Assembly (NCBI GenBank): GCA_021234155.1
Contig: JAJEKV010000011.1
Location: 2,044,001 to 2,108,000 of the forward strand
Direction: 5' to 3'
Length of the DNA stretch: 64,000 nt
Origin: Isoetes taiwanensis
Taxonomy: Eukaryota; Streptophyta; Lycopodiopsida; Isoetales; Isoetaceae
How positions within the stretch are numbered: position 1 is the stretch's first letter; every line of letters starts with the position of its first letter. The notes under the pieces were generated by a model. The model worked only from the letters and a program-made list of their open reading frames with translations, was not told where the DNA came from and ran no database searches. The position numbers and the translations under genes are program-made. Below, piece after piece: positions 12,540 through 25,879 of the stretch.

Positions 12540-13215
12540 AATAATGGATTCCATATGCAATCTAATATTGGAGGCAGTCCATTGCTGAACAAATATGCAG
12601 CACATACAATTGCACGTAAGAACAGGATTGACACACCATTGATGGCAAGCCATATGAGTTTAATGAGAGGATAATTACATGCATGCCCTGTGAGCTTTTC
12701 ATAGATGAAACTTCTTGTCAAGATCTGAAGGCATGCAACCATATAAGCACAACTAAATTTGTGAATTAAAGTAGCCAAGAGGAAGAGGGCCAGACCTCTT
12801 GATTAAACTTCAATCACGCTTCACAAATTGTCAATGAAGCTACAAAACTGCAGATGTGTTCCATAGAGGGCGGTAGAACAACCAACCCTGGCAAAGACAT
12901 ATGCAATCTTTTACAGTCTTGAACATCAAAGGCTGCCGTAAATGCATATAGCAACATCTTAAAATCTTGAGCATGTGGTTCAACAATAAGAGCACGGTCA
13001 AGGGCTGTAGAACATGTAGCAGGCCCTATCAGATCCATGGTCTCTCTTCACTTCAAATACCCTTTTGGAATTCTTCATATTTGGAACTTGTGTACATCTT
13101 ACCTCAGAAACTGCTAAATATCCTCAGCCAAATTTGCATTAGAGTTTTTTCGCTGCTTGAACTATTTCCTAGCAAGGAAAGAAGGCCACTGACTGATGCT
13201 GGCGCTTGAAACTTC
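12540..13215 (-). repeat. Segmental duplication, copy B (PPR-like relic)
   Basis: This is the right-hand copy of the duplication starting at 11,640. It includes the clearest protein remnant (see 12,814-13,038). It lacks the internal 57-base doubling, so that doubling arose in copy A after the duplication. Confidence 0.6.
12814..13038 (-). pseudogene. PPR-protein-like fragment
   Basis: The 74-residue minus-strand frame contains ALIVEPHAQDFKMLLYAF and DVQDCKRLHMSLPGLVV, spaced as in plant PCMP-type pentatricopeptide proteins (an acidic stretch, then the DF..LL.A pattern, then C..LH). PPR proteins bind organellar RNA. Only about two repeat-sized pieces are present and the flanks are non-coding, so this is a relic. 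I place it by pattern only. Confidence 0.4.
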
Positions 13216-13566
13216 AGGCACATATTCCGGTCCAAAAGAACAACTGAACATTATCTAACAAACTTCTTCACCTTCTTCTAACATTGTCGTTTCCATCCTG
13301 TCGGAATCCCATAGCTGAGAGCTCAAAATGCCCCAACCAGATTTTTCCCAACAAAGAATATACAGGGTGCTCCACATAAACAAAATCTTAAACTAAGCAA
13401 AACCATCTCGGGCTCTAGGGCAACTCCAAGCGGAGGATTGAGAACAGAGGATGGAAAAGGTCACATTTGTGATTGCTAACCTCCTGCTACCAGTGGCCCA
13501 TCTCTACTGACACGGTTCTGCACAACAACTCACTCCGCTTCATGTTCCTTACAAACAGGCAGGTTT

Positions 13567-13656
13567 TAACCGTATTTGTAAGAAAAATCTCCTCTTTCAT
13601 CCATTTCATTATAACCGTATTTGTAAGAAAAATCTCCTCTTTCATCCATTTCATTA
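13567..13656. repeat. Exact 45-bp tandem doubling
   Basis: A unit beginning AACCGTATTTGTAAGAAAAA is present twice head to tail, apparently without mismatch, which implies recent duplication. It stays in frame in short open frames on both strands, but no gene is recognised. Confidence 0.8.
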
Positions 13657-14169
13657 TTGTGAGGAATCTCCCATGAACATTAAACAAAGATCTATGTGCA
13701 TAATTCCTGAACCTTGCAAATTCTTATTTCTGTCATTGGTCTTTATAAAAAGGCAAGGGAAAATATTGGATGGAGGCGAAGGAGCAGAAATGTGACAGTT
13801 TTAGCTTTCACAACTAATATTACAAAGTTATTGTTAAGACAATGTACCTGATTAATAGCAGCATCAGTCCGTATATAAGTTGTGGATGCTCCTTGAAGAC
13901 TCAAATCAGTGCTCGTACAATCAACAGTACTGCAAATAAAGATGTCGTTCAGTATATATGAAGACGTCAAGTTGGACATACAAATACGTTTGATGTTGCG
14001 AGCTGGCTTATGATGATTCATGAAGTAAAAAAGGGTGATAACACAATCACAAATAACAATATACACCATGATAAAATAACAATAAAGTCGTATTTAATTA
14101 AAGTGGGACAAATCTCGAATTTTGGGACTCGGACTGAAAATGGGACAAATTTTTTTTCATTGAATCGTT

Positions 14170-14490
14170 GTTAGATCAGGGGGAGGGGAAGGGAAAGGGG
14201 AGAAGTTGAGAGAAGTAAGGAAGGGTTAAGTTAGAAGAAGGGGGGGGGAGGAAGTTCGAAAGGGGGGTGAGAAGAGGGGGCAAGAGGCAACTAGAGAGGG
14301 GGGAGGAGGACGGGCAAGAGGCAATTGGGAGGGGGGGAGGGGGGGGGAAAGAGGCAACCTGGAGAGGGGAGGAGGATGGGAAAGGCAACTGGAGAAGGGA
14401 AGGAGGATGGGCAAAGAGGCAACTGGGGGAGGAGGATGATGGGCAAAGGGGCAAATGGGAAGGGGAGAGAAAGGGCAAAAGGGGGCAAAG
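14170..14490 (+). repeat. G-rich minisatellite
   Basis: Diverged units of roughly 35-45 bases share the core AGAGGCAACTGGAGAGGGGA and GGAGGATGGGCAA. Runs of five to nine G make four-stranded G-quadruplex structure possible on this strand. The frames through it are low-complexity by-products. Confidence 0.75.
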
Positions 14491-14582
14491 ATGTAGTAAT
14501 TATAATCAATATAATTATAATAAATATAATTAACAAATATAATTAACATTATTATAATTAATTAAAAAAAACAATATATATA

Positions 14583-16470
14583 ATGAATCAGGAAATAATA
14601 GCCAAGGTGATTTCTCGACTAGTGGGGCGAGAAGATGCCCACAAAATCAGACTCCCCGGATTCACTAAGAAGATTGCATCAGACAACCTGGGAACTCCGT
14701 TTCGAGTAGCTGAATCACAGAGCAACCTGGGAATGGACAAAATTTGGATGAGCCGAATTCGACCCTACTAGGTGCTGCCGCAGTCCAAAATGAGGGCGAG
14801 GAGGCCATCGCCTCGCCTTCGGCTTTGCCTTAGCCTCACAAGACATATGAGCTCCTTCTTTCATGCGACCATCTATGGCGTGGATTTAATGGTGCTTCAA
14901 TCAAATTGGAGATCTGCAGAAGAGCGTGGTCTTCGAGATCGGATTGCTTCCTTTATACAAAAACCCTAAGTAGATCTCTGTTTTATGGGGTATGTTGCCC
15001 CAAAGTCGTCAGTCTTTAGAGCAAGGGAGGTCGCCAGTCGGATCTTTGCACAGAGATGAGCCAGTCGGATCTTTGCAGGGAGGTCGCCAGTCGGATCTTT
15101 GCATGGAGATGAGCCCCCTCACGGGATCTTCTTGATCTTATGCTTAAGAGCCCCAATAGCCCCCTCCTTCTATAACTGCATCCAATATAAGATCCCTTGC
15201 TTCTTTTTCTCTGCGCTTAGGAGCTTAAGAGGCCAAAACAAGAGTCAAGAGGCCAAGATGGCCGAACAAGAGCTTAAGAGGCTTTACAACACACCCGATG
15301 GCTAGTTGTAGTCGGGCCGCCGGCTATGGAGAGCTCGCCATCTAATAGAAGACTAGCTGGCTTTTGAGAGCAAATAATCTCCTTTCCGCCCCTGTTAATG
15401 CAAAGAAAAGCAAGAAGAAAGCTTCAGATCAGAACTCAGATCCACGATTTTCTTGAACGTTTCTCTTGCCTTTAGATCAATATTTCAGAGTCTTTAAATG
15501 CCGGAACATTTGCAGAGGAATCTTGTGCAGAGTACTCTTGGCAGGGAGTGTCCGGGCCGGGCATGGCGACGCCATAGCTAGAGCTTTGGAGATGACCATG
15601 ATGGGAAGACGCCATGGCCTTCTTCTCACGAGTCCAGAAGATAAAGCATGACGATTACCTTAAGAAAGCTCTGCCATAGCCTTCTTCTCACGACTCTTTC
15701 CGATTGATTCTTTTTTTCATGTATCCCCGATCCTTGCTCCCAACGCAACCGATTTTTTTTTCGCATGGTACTTTCCGCTGGGTGGGTGAGAAGTACATCT
15801 TACCAGCCATAGCCAGGAGCTTCGATGCTTCGATGCTGTAGCCAAGATTTTAGGCGTTCTCCATAGCCATGGCGTAAGTGTACCAAATCTCAAAGATGAC
15901 ACATGTCCTAAATCTCTTTGTTTTCAAAGGTATGTCTCAAATCCCTCCCCCTTTTTAAATTTCAAATTTCGAATTTAAGCATGGGTGGGAGAAAAAGCGG
16001 ATATAAATTGTACGTAACAAAGGCAGGGTAAAGCGTGGCCAATTATTAAAATCCTTATTATTAAAATCCTTATAGCGTGGGCTATCATTTTATTAGTGTC
16101 ACCCGTATAAATATTTGAATTTTTGTCGCAAATTAATAGCATGGTTGTGTGTTTATATATGTATGGTTGTATAATCATATTTTACCCCTTATGTTGACCT
16201 TAGTGGTGCTAGGCATAGTGTCCCATTTGGAAAATCTATATTTGAAATAAGCTATGGGTAAACATTGATATATTATAAAAGGGGCAGGGTCTATTTTTTC
16301 GTATATGTATACATAATAAATGCATAAGATATGGTGTGCATTAGAAAATACATAGAAAATACCATTGCTGGTCCAGTTAGTCATGATTGGTGCTCTATGA
16401 GATTGGAGCTAGAAATTATATCTGTAGGCAACTGCATTTCTTGAACCTCAGAACTGTGTTTTCCACCCTG
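14583..16470. other. Non-coding, locally repetitive; no gene recognised
   Basis: Contains a short tandem repeat of AGTCGGATCTTTGCA units at about 15,020-15,110 and several diverged copies of a CGCCATAGC-type segment between 15,570 and 15,880. No protein family was recognised in any frame. Confidence 0.4.
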
Positions 16471-16475
16471 AGCTG

Positions 16476-16918
16476 CCTTTCTCGACTCGCGAGTCGAGAA
16501 AGGTCCTCAGGACTGCGTTTCTCGACCTCAGAACTCTGTTTTTCACTTTGAGCTTCCTTTCTCAACCCCCCAAAACTGCGTTTTTTTACTCTCAGATGCT
16601 TTTCTCGACCCACGAGTCGAGAAAGGCCCTTAAAAAAAATCTTCTTGAAAAAAAAACTTTTTTTTTCCTAGTTAAAAAAAAAGGAAAAAAAAAATTTTTT
16701 TACTCTGAGCTACGTTTCTCGACTCGCGAGTCGAGAAAGGCCATTAGAGGGGCCTTGAGGGTCTTTCTCGACTCGCGAGTCGAGAAAGGCCCTCAAAAAA
16801 AATTTTTTTTTTTGCCTACTTAGAAAAAGAAGGAATTTTTTTTTCCTTGTTTTTTTGTTTTTTTGGGCTCTAAGCTACATCAGAGGGGCCTTTCTCGACT
16901 CGCGAGTCGAGAAAGGCC
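16476..16918. repeat. Array of five 24-32 bp palindromes
   Basis: The half-site CTTTCTCGACTCG is followed directly by its reverse complement at 16,477-16,502, about 16,600-16,626 (one arm changed), 16,715-16,738, 16,763-16,788 and 16,887-16,918. The last is extended to a perfect 32-base palindrome. Between them are A/T homopolymers and CTCTGAGCT segments that also repeat, and single half-sites (TTTCTCGACCTCAG) lie nearby. The centre TCGCGA is CpG-rich, unlike the AT-rich surroundings. Confidence 0.85.
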
Positions 16919-17218
16919 TCATACCTACATTCTTCAGAAATGGCCCTTAGAACTGGTTGTTTTCTTATTTGTATTGTCTGTAGCATCACTTGCACTAACT
17001 TGATTTTGCCTTTCCCAGTACAAATCGCGAACAGAAAGGACATGATCGGGAGCCATGTCAGGCTAGCGTGTTCAGATTTCTATTCTCTTCAAGTTGCTCT
17101 TGTGGCTTGGAACGCCTCAGACCTTGCTCTGCATGTTGTTCCCAGTAGGTGGTCTGTGTGCGAAGATGATGTAATATTTGTGTCAGCCCGACCATCATGG
17201 TATCTTCAACCATTGTAA

Positions 17219-19640
17219 ACTTTGGTTTCAATCTAGAACTTTGATTTCAATCTTTAATGAATTTCCTTTGTTTCAGTTGCATTGTTCTTGTTCTCGACTC
17301 GCTAATGAGGGAAAACTGGAGGAAAGCTTCGATGCAGAGTTCTAGACAAAAAATCGAATTAAGGATAGTTTTCGGGTCGGGGTGCTCTTTTTCATGTAAA
17401 TTAACAGGGTTCCGAAAAAAAATGGGAATGGAATGAGTCCCACTTTAATTAAATACGACTTAATATATGCTATGATCTGTAAACTGACTTGATAATTCCA
17501 GCTGATACAGTATTTTGAAGATGAAAAGGACTGCCAACAACAACCATCCATTCCCCAGGCCTGAGATTCCGAGACGATCCTAATTCCACCATTGGCAGTT
17601 GACAGTGGTGATTTAGACTTTACTTTGAACCTAATATAATGGGAGTAGAGGATGTGAGCTATTGTGAGCAGAGGATATGAACATAAAGGAGCAGAGAATG
17701 AACTTTTGTGCAAATGCACTAACAATTAGAAGGCGGATAATATTCATAGCAGAGCTACTCATAGCAGAGATACTCATCGCAGAGAATACTCATAGAGGTG
17801 GACAATACTCATAACAGAGTACTCATAGCTAAGCTTTGCGACAAAGCATAAACCAAATGATTTGCTCTGCACAGAAAGAAACTCGGGCTCAGGGTTTAGT
17901 GGAACATAAGCAATATGTATAATGAAACACATGAGATTGGAAGAGCGGGAAGGGGATGAGATAATAAATAAATTGCCAAAATCTAAACCACGCTAGCAAT
18001 GAAAATAAACTTATTAACTTCTCCAGCTAGTAAAGATAATGAATATTTCAAAGCATACATATGGCTTCAATAATGCCCTCCCTATTACTTTACATGTTAG
18101 GAGCACCACCAATGGTAAAGATGTAGAAGCTTCAAAAGAAGAAGAAGAAAGAAAAACATATTACTGTTCAAAAGTTAGAAGAGCTCAATAGAAAACAATG
18201 AAAGTTAACATGAATGTTCTCTCGTGGAATGCACTTCTCGCATGGCCAAAAGGATCATCATAAAAGTAGGTATCTCAAGCTTTGCATCTATGTTAGCATA
18301 TATTGGTGATGTAATCCATTTGAAAACAACTCCACACAACAATTGAAAAAAAATACAACTCCTCAATAGCTTGGATATTCAACAGCTTAAGTGCACCAGA
18401 AGGTTCTACTGATCCAACGTAGAAAATAGAAGAAAACTTGCACACAAATCTAAGCCTAAGACTGAGTTAACAAAGCCAGCTTCAGATGTCGTGGATATTA
18501 AAAATGGCCTAGATGGGAACACTGCCTGTGCCACTTGAAGTTTACAGCCAGAATGGATTGGGTTTACAGTCAGAATGGATTGGGGTTTTTGTCTCACGCC
18601 TGCTATAAAGGGCCTGCAACGAAAGCCCCCCAACAGACTTTACAGACCAAAACATTTTCTTACCTAATGTGTGATCATTGAAATACCATAGTAGTCCGCC
18701 CCTTTGCTGCAAAGGTATATTCATGCCATGCTCTCAAGGTTGGGGTCCTGCATAAATTAACGGATACATAACTGAGCAGCCCCTAATACACCATTTCATT
18801 AGCTTAATACACCATTCCAACAGCTTAATACTTTGCATTTGCCAGCATTGGTGTAGATGGTATGTTCATAGAACCAGAAACTATCCTGCAAGAACCATAA
18901 ACGAAATGCACAAACTACTTCTACTTTAAATTTGTCAAACCTGGACTGATGAGTAACTCTGAATTGTGCAGAAGCCATAGCCGAAGTATAAAATGCAAAT
19001 GAACATGCATGGTTGCCTTGCTTCCTTTTTTATCACTTGCAATGGCCAGAAAGCCTAATACGAACTATTAACTCCTACGCACCACATCTTACTTTATCTG
19101 CACTGAAAGCAACCATGGCGCACATCGATTTTAACCAAGTAAAGGTCATTCAGGAAACATGGATGCACAAACTTCAATTTAAAAAAAAAAAGGCTGGTAT
19201 CGATTTTGTTAAGAGCATGCATGGCATATAGGGTTAATCCGGCAAGTTTTCTGCGCTGGCTCATGAAATTTTCATCAATCATGCAGGGTCACCACAGCCA
19301 GGTTAGCCCCAAGAAAATGAAAAGCCAGTACCTTTGCTTCAAATTGATTTTTATGCTTCAACCGATTATGACTCCTATGCTTCAACTGCAAATAGAAAAG
19401 ACAAACACATTAGATTTAAAGCTGGATGCCATTGCAAATCGAGGGAGTGAGTTTGAAAATGGGCCTGCCAGAATTTACACCTTGTTGCTTTGCCACAGCC
19501 GATTAACCCAAATAATTGCTTTGCCACAGCCGATTGCAATGCGGAAATGGAAAACCCCTTGGCTCTGTCGGTTGCAAAGCCATAGCTGCTTCGGCAGACT
19601 CAGAGACTACCCTTTTGTTGTTTACTGTAAAGGAATGGCG
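17219..19640. other. Intergenic, no gene recognised
   Basis: AT-rich sequence. A short ACTCATAGCAGAG unit repeats at about 17,745-17,830. A 175-residue open frame at 19,206-19,733 has no recognisable family pattern and runs into a dispersed repeat, so I do not call it. Confidence 0.4.
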
Positions 19641-19642
19641 AA

Positions 19643-19796
19643 GGAATGGGGCTGGATGACCGAGAGTTTACAGGCAGCAGCCAGTTTGGAGCAGTCACTA
19701 GCATATGCTAGGCATATGCCAGCATATACTTGAATATGCCCACATACCCACATAAACGAGGGTTTGCCCCCCTAGGGGCAACCCAAAAACTGTCGA
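19643..19796 (+). repeat. Dispersed repeat, copy 2
   Basis: It runs from GACCGAGAGTTTACAG through TTTGGAGCAGTCACTAGCAT to a GC-rich hairpin (GGGTTTGCCCC / GGGGCAACCC). The same order of blocks is present inverted at 56,155-56,320, and the right half is present at 9,955-10,040. A GC hairpin near one end is a transposon-terminus-like feature, but no target duplication was identified. Confidence 0.6.
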
Positions 19797-20454
19797 AATA
19801 GAAAACCTTTATTTTTTCCTTTCAAGGTTTTTGGCGCCTGATGCATGACGTGATGTCGCATCTCTGCTGCTGCCGAACTCAGATCGAAAGTCAAAAACAC
19901 CTCTGCTACTGCTGCTGAAGTCAGAACTCAGATCTCTGCTGCTCGAAACACCTCTGATTGAAGTCGGATCAGAGCAACTGATCTGCCATCGAAGTTTTGA
20001 AGAAGCTCCTGTTGTGTGCCACTGAAGTTTTGTTGAAGCCATCGAAGTTATGAAGGTGATTCCTCTCATTCCTTCATCTCTATTTTTTCATTCCTTCATC
20101 TCTCATTTCTGCAGCAGGTCCAACCTCTGCTTCATCTCTCCATATTCCATAAGCTTCATTTTTTATTCCTTCATTCCTGCAGGTCCGACCTCTGCTGTAT
20201 ATGACGTCTGTTGCAGGAGCTTTTCTCCAATCTTTGCTGCCTGAACTCTGAAGGTGAGTCCAAAGCCGGTCCGGTGATAACTTAAGTTTCATTCTTTCAT
20301 CCCTCATTCTCAATCATTCAAGACACCTCTGTTGCAGGTCCAACCTCTGCTATGACGTTTGCTGCTGCAGGAGGAGCTGCCCCTCGGCTCTGTTAACGTA
20401 TTAGGCTGGCTGGAGCAGTGATCATTAATAGCATAAAACATGTAAGCTTTTGAA

Positions 20455-20556
20455 GATTTGATATAAGCTTTTGGAAATTATATGATTTATATAAGCTTTT
20501 GGAAATTATATGATTTATATAAGCTTTTGATATAAGCTTTTGGATTTATATGATTT
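20455..20556. repeat. Short tandem repeat
   Basis: Units of about 26 bases with the core TATAAGCTTTTGGAAATTAT are repeated three to four times with small deletions. Confidence 0.75.
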
Positions 20557-20919
20557 ATATGTGTTACTATGTAAAGAACTTAAGTCAAGAATGCATCCTA
20601 GAAATACAGAAATGAACATTCCTAGGATGGGTCCTATGACAACATATAGTGAAGTGGTGTTCTCATTGAGCTTTGTAAAACATTGAGTACAAATGGATCC
20701 CTCACTAGGGGTGGGTAAATTTGGAAATATGAACTTCAAAAGACCTGGTGGCTGCTTCTCATCGGGAAGAAGAACCACACCTTCTCTGAGGAAAACCCAA
20801 GCAAATAGTTGAAGCACGACCCCACGCACTCTGACAACCACAAGACCTTAAAACATTCTGCAGAGTCAAGGCTGAAAGAAAAATAACCCGTTAATGAGTT
20901 AGATGCCATAGGCAAGAAG

Positions 20920-21570
20920 ACTCGGAGGCTCCAGGGCCACGCCGAGAAAGAAACAGCCGACCAATCGGGATCCGTCCACGGAAAATGACCCTCGCGGGAA
21001 AAACAACCGATTAGTGCTGCCTACGTTGCCACGCCGAGAGAAAATGAAAAAGTGTTATGCCTCAGAACTACGTCGGCGTGGAGAAAATGCATAGCAAATA
21101 CTTACTCGGAGGCTACAGTGCCACGCCGAGAAAAAGAAACTATGCAGACAAAGCTGATGACACCAGAGCCACAACATAGATAGATCCACATGCCTATGAA
21201 AATGAATAATAAATATTGTCCAAGAGAAAATGAACAAGAAAATAAGTCACGAGGCTATAGCCATGCAGAGAAAGAATGAAATGATAAAAAGTCACGGAGG
21301 CTACAGAGCCACACCGAGAAAAATAGAAATAAGAATATATATATATATCTTCAAAGAAGAAAGAAAGCACAGAGGATATCGAGGGCTGCAAGGCGACCTG
21401 AAAAGTACAGAAAATTTGACAAACTCCGAGAAGAACGAGATAATGAGTAGGCCTCAGAGGCTAAAGTGCCACATCGAGAAAACTGATGAATAAGGACATA
21501 GGCACTATCAAAAACATCAAAAGGAAACCATAGAAGATCTAGAGGCTGCAAAGCACCCCGAAAAACATGG
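20920..21570 (+). repeat. Degenerate ~90-bp tandem units
   Basis: The core GGAGGCTACAGNGCCACGCC followed by GAGAAA appears, with changes, at about 20,925, 21,020, 21,110, 21,245, 21,295, 21,370, 21,455 and 21,540. Confidence 0.6.
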
Positions 21571-21690
21571 AAACATAGACAAAGATGGTCAACGGACAAA
21601 AAGGAAATGGAATGAAAAAAGGGTAATGAGAAAACAAAACGGGATAAGAACAGATGCAGACAAACCATCAAGGGAGGGAGGGTGAGGGAA

Positions 21691-21870
21691 ACTGGTAGGA
21701 TAGAGAAGAAGCAGAAAACTAGCTCAAGAGAACGCCGATGACGAAAAATGAAAAGATGCTGAATAAATAGGGAGTGCGAAAAAGGGGCGTCCCCATCCAA
21801 GGAATGTCGGTTCTATTGCTATCACAATAGAACCGTGGCATTCCTAGGATGGGTCCTATGACAACATATA
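21691..21870 (+). repeat. Hairpin-bearing direct repeat, left copy
   Basis: About 145 bases starting ACTGGTAGGATAGAGAAGAA are nearly identical to 27,201-27,341. The right end is a long hairpin: CCATCCAAGGAATG and CGGTTCTATTG pair with CAATAGAACCG and CATTCCTAGGATGG around a short loop. The segment CATTCCTAGGATGGGTCC also occurs at about 20,617. Confidence 0.75.
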
Positions 21871-24800
21871 TATCGGCCGATAGAAGAGGAACAAATCTCA
21901 ACATGGACAAAGAAAGAAAGGAAGCCAAAATGAAAACTGTTCGAAAGCAAGGGAGAAATGAGACTATAAGGGTCACTGAAATAAAAACAAAACAGAATGC
22001 ACAAATAAGGCTGAAAGAAAATATGGTAAAAGAGGAACGACCACAAAGCCTGAAGGTATAGAGAGGATGAACCCAGACAAAGGAGAAAAGAAGGAAGACA
22101 CAATGGAACACTGTCGTGGAAGATGGAAGAGAAGCATAAAAATGAAGGAGAAGATGGAAAAGTGCAGTAAGAGATGAGGAAGGAACTCATGGAACAACAG
22201 CAAATAGAGCCATGAACCTGACGACATCAATACATTGACAATGGCAAATGACCAATGCACCAATACATACTACACTAACAAAGATACAAAAATCCGAACT
22301 ATCCTAAGTAGCAAAAGACAAGGAGCAAGAAGACAAAGAAGGAACCGACGCAATTAAAGAAATAATGTAAAACAGAACAACAAGCCAAAGGAAATCAATG
22401 AAGGGAACATGGCATACACAATCGAATAGAGAAATGCCATCAAATGGAGCTGCTGAGATAATGAGGAGCGTATAACAAAAAAGAGCGCAACAACCCATAA
22501 TGGAGCAAGTCAAATCTAATAGAACAGATTGAAAATGTGGAAAAAAGAAAGGGAGAAATGAGTCCACAAGGATCATTGAAACAAAATGAAACAGAATGCA
22601 CAGAAGAAGCTAATAGGACCTATGGAGCAAGCGTAACAAATCTAAAAACGAAGATAACAAAGGGTCAAAGCGGAAAACATAAACGCATAAAAATGGGAGT
22701 AAAAAGGGCCAAAAGAATACCTAAATGACAAAAGTAAAAAACGCCTAAAAACAAAGAAACCTATTGACAAACTTGAACAACCAGAAATAAAGGCATAAAG
22801 TACTTGAAAATTTGGAAATCCTAGAAAAAAGTGAGCAATCAGGCTAAACTGAGCAACCAGGCCACATGGGCAATGGGTTGGAAACGTAATAAAAAACATA
22901 GGATTAGCAAATGCAAGAAGAGAACTAGGTAGGAAAATGGAAAATTGAAACCCATGGTACCAAAAATCTAAAGAGAGTACATAAAACATGATAAAGAGTC
23001 AAATGAAGGCAATGGAGTTTGAAAGAGTAGCTTAAGGCAATGGTACAAAGAAGGCAAGATGAAAGTGCAAATGGAGCAAATGAAACGACAAAAAATAAAA
23101 AGAGCAAACGAAGCCAATAGGAAACAATGGAATTACTGAGACCAAAGGAACTTCCTGTGACAAAAAGGGAATGGTGGCGATGTAGTCATTCAAAAAAGGA
23201 TGAAGCATATATAGGTGAAATGATCAAGGATATCAAAAAGCTAAGGAGCAAATAAACCACTCGCACTCTAAAGCATAGAATGTGGAAACCATGGAGCAAT
23301 GTAGCAAAGAACAATGATTACTCAATGGAAAAAGCATCAAAACCTGATAAAAACATGACCCAAATGGTCCGGAGCCATGCAAAGAAGGCAAACCAGTGTA
23401 CTACTAAATCTCGCCGAATATAAACAACCACTATATAACTGACCATTAAGAAAATAGACAACAGATAAAAGCCATAAGCAAAGGCTAAGATATCGATTAA
23501 CACCGCTTTACTGACGTTGTGAAACACATCAGTGGATTGAAACAGCCAAACCAACTTGGTACAACGGGTTTGAACATAACAGATTGAAAGCAGAGAAACA
23601 AGTAACAAATGAGCAATAGAAGACAGAACACTATTGGCAAAAAAGATGACTAGAATAGATCAGATGAGGAGTTACAAATCAAGAAGAAAGGGCTAAGCAA
23701 GGCTAATAGAGTAAAGACAATTCAAAAGGTTAATTGAATAAAAGACAAAAAGGACCTTGAGCGAATGGATTAAAAAAGAAGCGAATGAAGGATCCACACA
23801 GTCAAAACAAACGAAAGAAAACACATATGAAACTAATGAAATGTGGATCAAAAAACAAATAGAAACGCGAACTAAAAAAGGAACTAAAATAGCTAAAAGA
23901 AGTCAATGAGAATACATGGAGCGCTAAATAAAGAATGAACCAAAAATGAGTGAAAGACTAGTTGACAAAGGAAACATGCGTAAAACATGATGCCAAACCG
24001 GACAGACCAATATGCGAAAAAATAGTATTAACCGAACTACATATATAGGAAGCAAGATCAACAGAAAAAGTTCAAAGATGTCGAAACAGGGGTAATGATG
24101 TGAACCCAGAGGGACCAACATAACTGGAAAAGCAACTCACATGACCCAAATTATGGGAGGACGAAAAATAAGAAAGTGAGCAAGAGTTGCACGAAAGCAA
24201 GAATAACGGAGCAACAAAAGGGGGCAAAGGAACGAATGTAACTGCAAATAGGATGACTCAAGCGAAGAATGGAGAACAAGGAACAACATGATAAACAACT
24301 AGAAAATTTATAGGAGACCATAACTTGCAAACAACGCCCAGAGCAACTCCAATGCCAGGACACAGGATAGATAATCGAAAAAACTAAGAAATCTGGAAAA
24401 ACAACGATGGAGGGAACTATCTAATATATGCCATGAAAATATGCACATCACCATAATGCTGCCACAAGCAGTCTCCAATGAAAAATTGTGATAGAAGAAC
24501 TACAAACTGGCTCTAAAGGCTACCATGAGTGAAATAAGGACGCTATGCTTAATGCAGAGTCAAGAAGAAAGGGGCACAAATACGAATAGCATCCAATAGA
24601 AGAATGAGCACCTTGAGCAAAATGACATAACCTAAAAACTGAAAAAAGGGGGGATAAGCACAATCATCCCCTAGCACGTGCCCACCAAATGGAAAACATC
24701 CAAAAGACCGTAAGTTGTGATAGTCCCAGACAAGAATGTAGTCATAACATTGGAAAACTAAAAAGACTAATCAATTGAAAGCAGTCCAGCACTGACTAAC

Positions 24801-25879
24801 ACGCTATGTGAAATAAACTAAGAGCAAAGGGCAACAACGTGATGAGTTATCACTATTGGCAAGTACGAATCTTATAGAAGAATCTCAAAAAAAAAAACGC
24901 AATATCAGTTAAAACACAATACATCTATAAAAGACACGTACACAAGTGATGCAAACTATAAAAGACACGTACATAAGCGATGCAACCAACCACCTAACCA
25001 TGGAGTATTATACAACACAGCGTGTTAAACTAATGACAATGAGAAAGATAAAAATGCAAAAAATGCTCGACAAACAAAAGTTGTGAGTCTGGTACACAAC
25101 AGTTGGACATGCAACCTATAAAACCAGGTATAAAATATGACAAAAGGGGGTCAGACCCTAAACCCTTATATGGGCCTTCTAGATGGAGAGTAAAAACATA
25201 TTGAGCCCATAGCACAATAAAATACAATGCAAGTTTCGGCGCAACTGAAAGAAATGAGAAAATAAAAACATACCTAGGTTGCGCTTGAGAAAAATCCACA
25301 AAAGAAAAATCGGCGGCTAATATTAGGAGAGCAAATTATAACCTGTCTTGAGCAATTAAATGAAATGAGAATCCGACAACACATCTAGGTTGCGCGTGAA
25401 AAAATCCACTAGGTTGCGCTTGAAGAAACCACAAAAAATTCGGGGGCCAACATTAGGAAAAGATGATTAAAATATACCTAGTCCAAACTCACGTGGCAGA
25501 TGAATGAAATGAGAAAACAAAACCATACCTGGGTTGTGCTCGAAAAATCCACAAGAAGAAAAACGACGAGCGAACATTAGAAACACGAAGTATCACATAT
25601 CAAGGCATTTGAATAGAACGCGGATACAACAAATGTTGCCAAAAACTGATGAAGGCATTTTATAAAATGGACAAAACATCTACAGACAACGAAAAAGGAT
25701 AGGAAAATGTACTCTTGCCGTTAAATGAGGACTAAATCCTAGATTTTCACAAAAGAAATGCCTTAAAATAGGACTTTACTCACATGGGTCTCTCTAAACA
25801 ATTTAAAAGAAGGATAAAATATCATGTAACAGCCCATATGTGAATAGCAACTTTGCACGCTACAATGAAAGATAAAAAA

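Noticed and set aside
14176-14549. Overlapping P/S/L-rich and G/E/K-rich frames
   Set aside because: By-products of the G-rich minisatellite.
16476-16918. CRISPR array (regularly repeated palindromic units)
   Set aside because: Plant nuclear context, irregular spacing, spacers are A/T homopolymers and themselves repeated, and no cas genes.
19206-19733. 175-residue open frame
   Set aside because: No domain pattern, codon use looks random, and its end runs into a dispersed repeat found elsewhere.
20515-24363. Many minus-strand frames of 60-149 residues rich in F, L, S and C, looking like membrane proteins
   Set aside because: They follow from the purine bias of the plus strand, are mutually overlapping, and show no conserved family.
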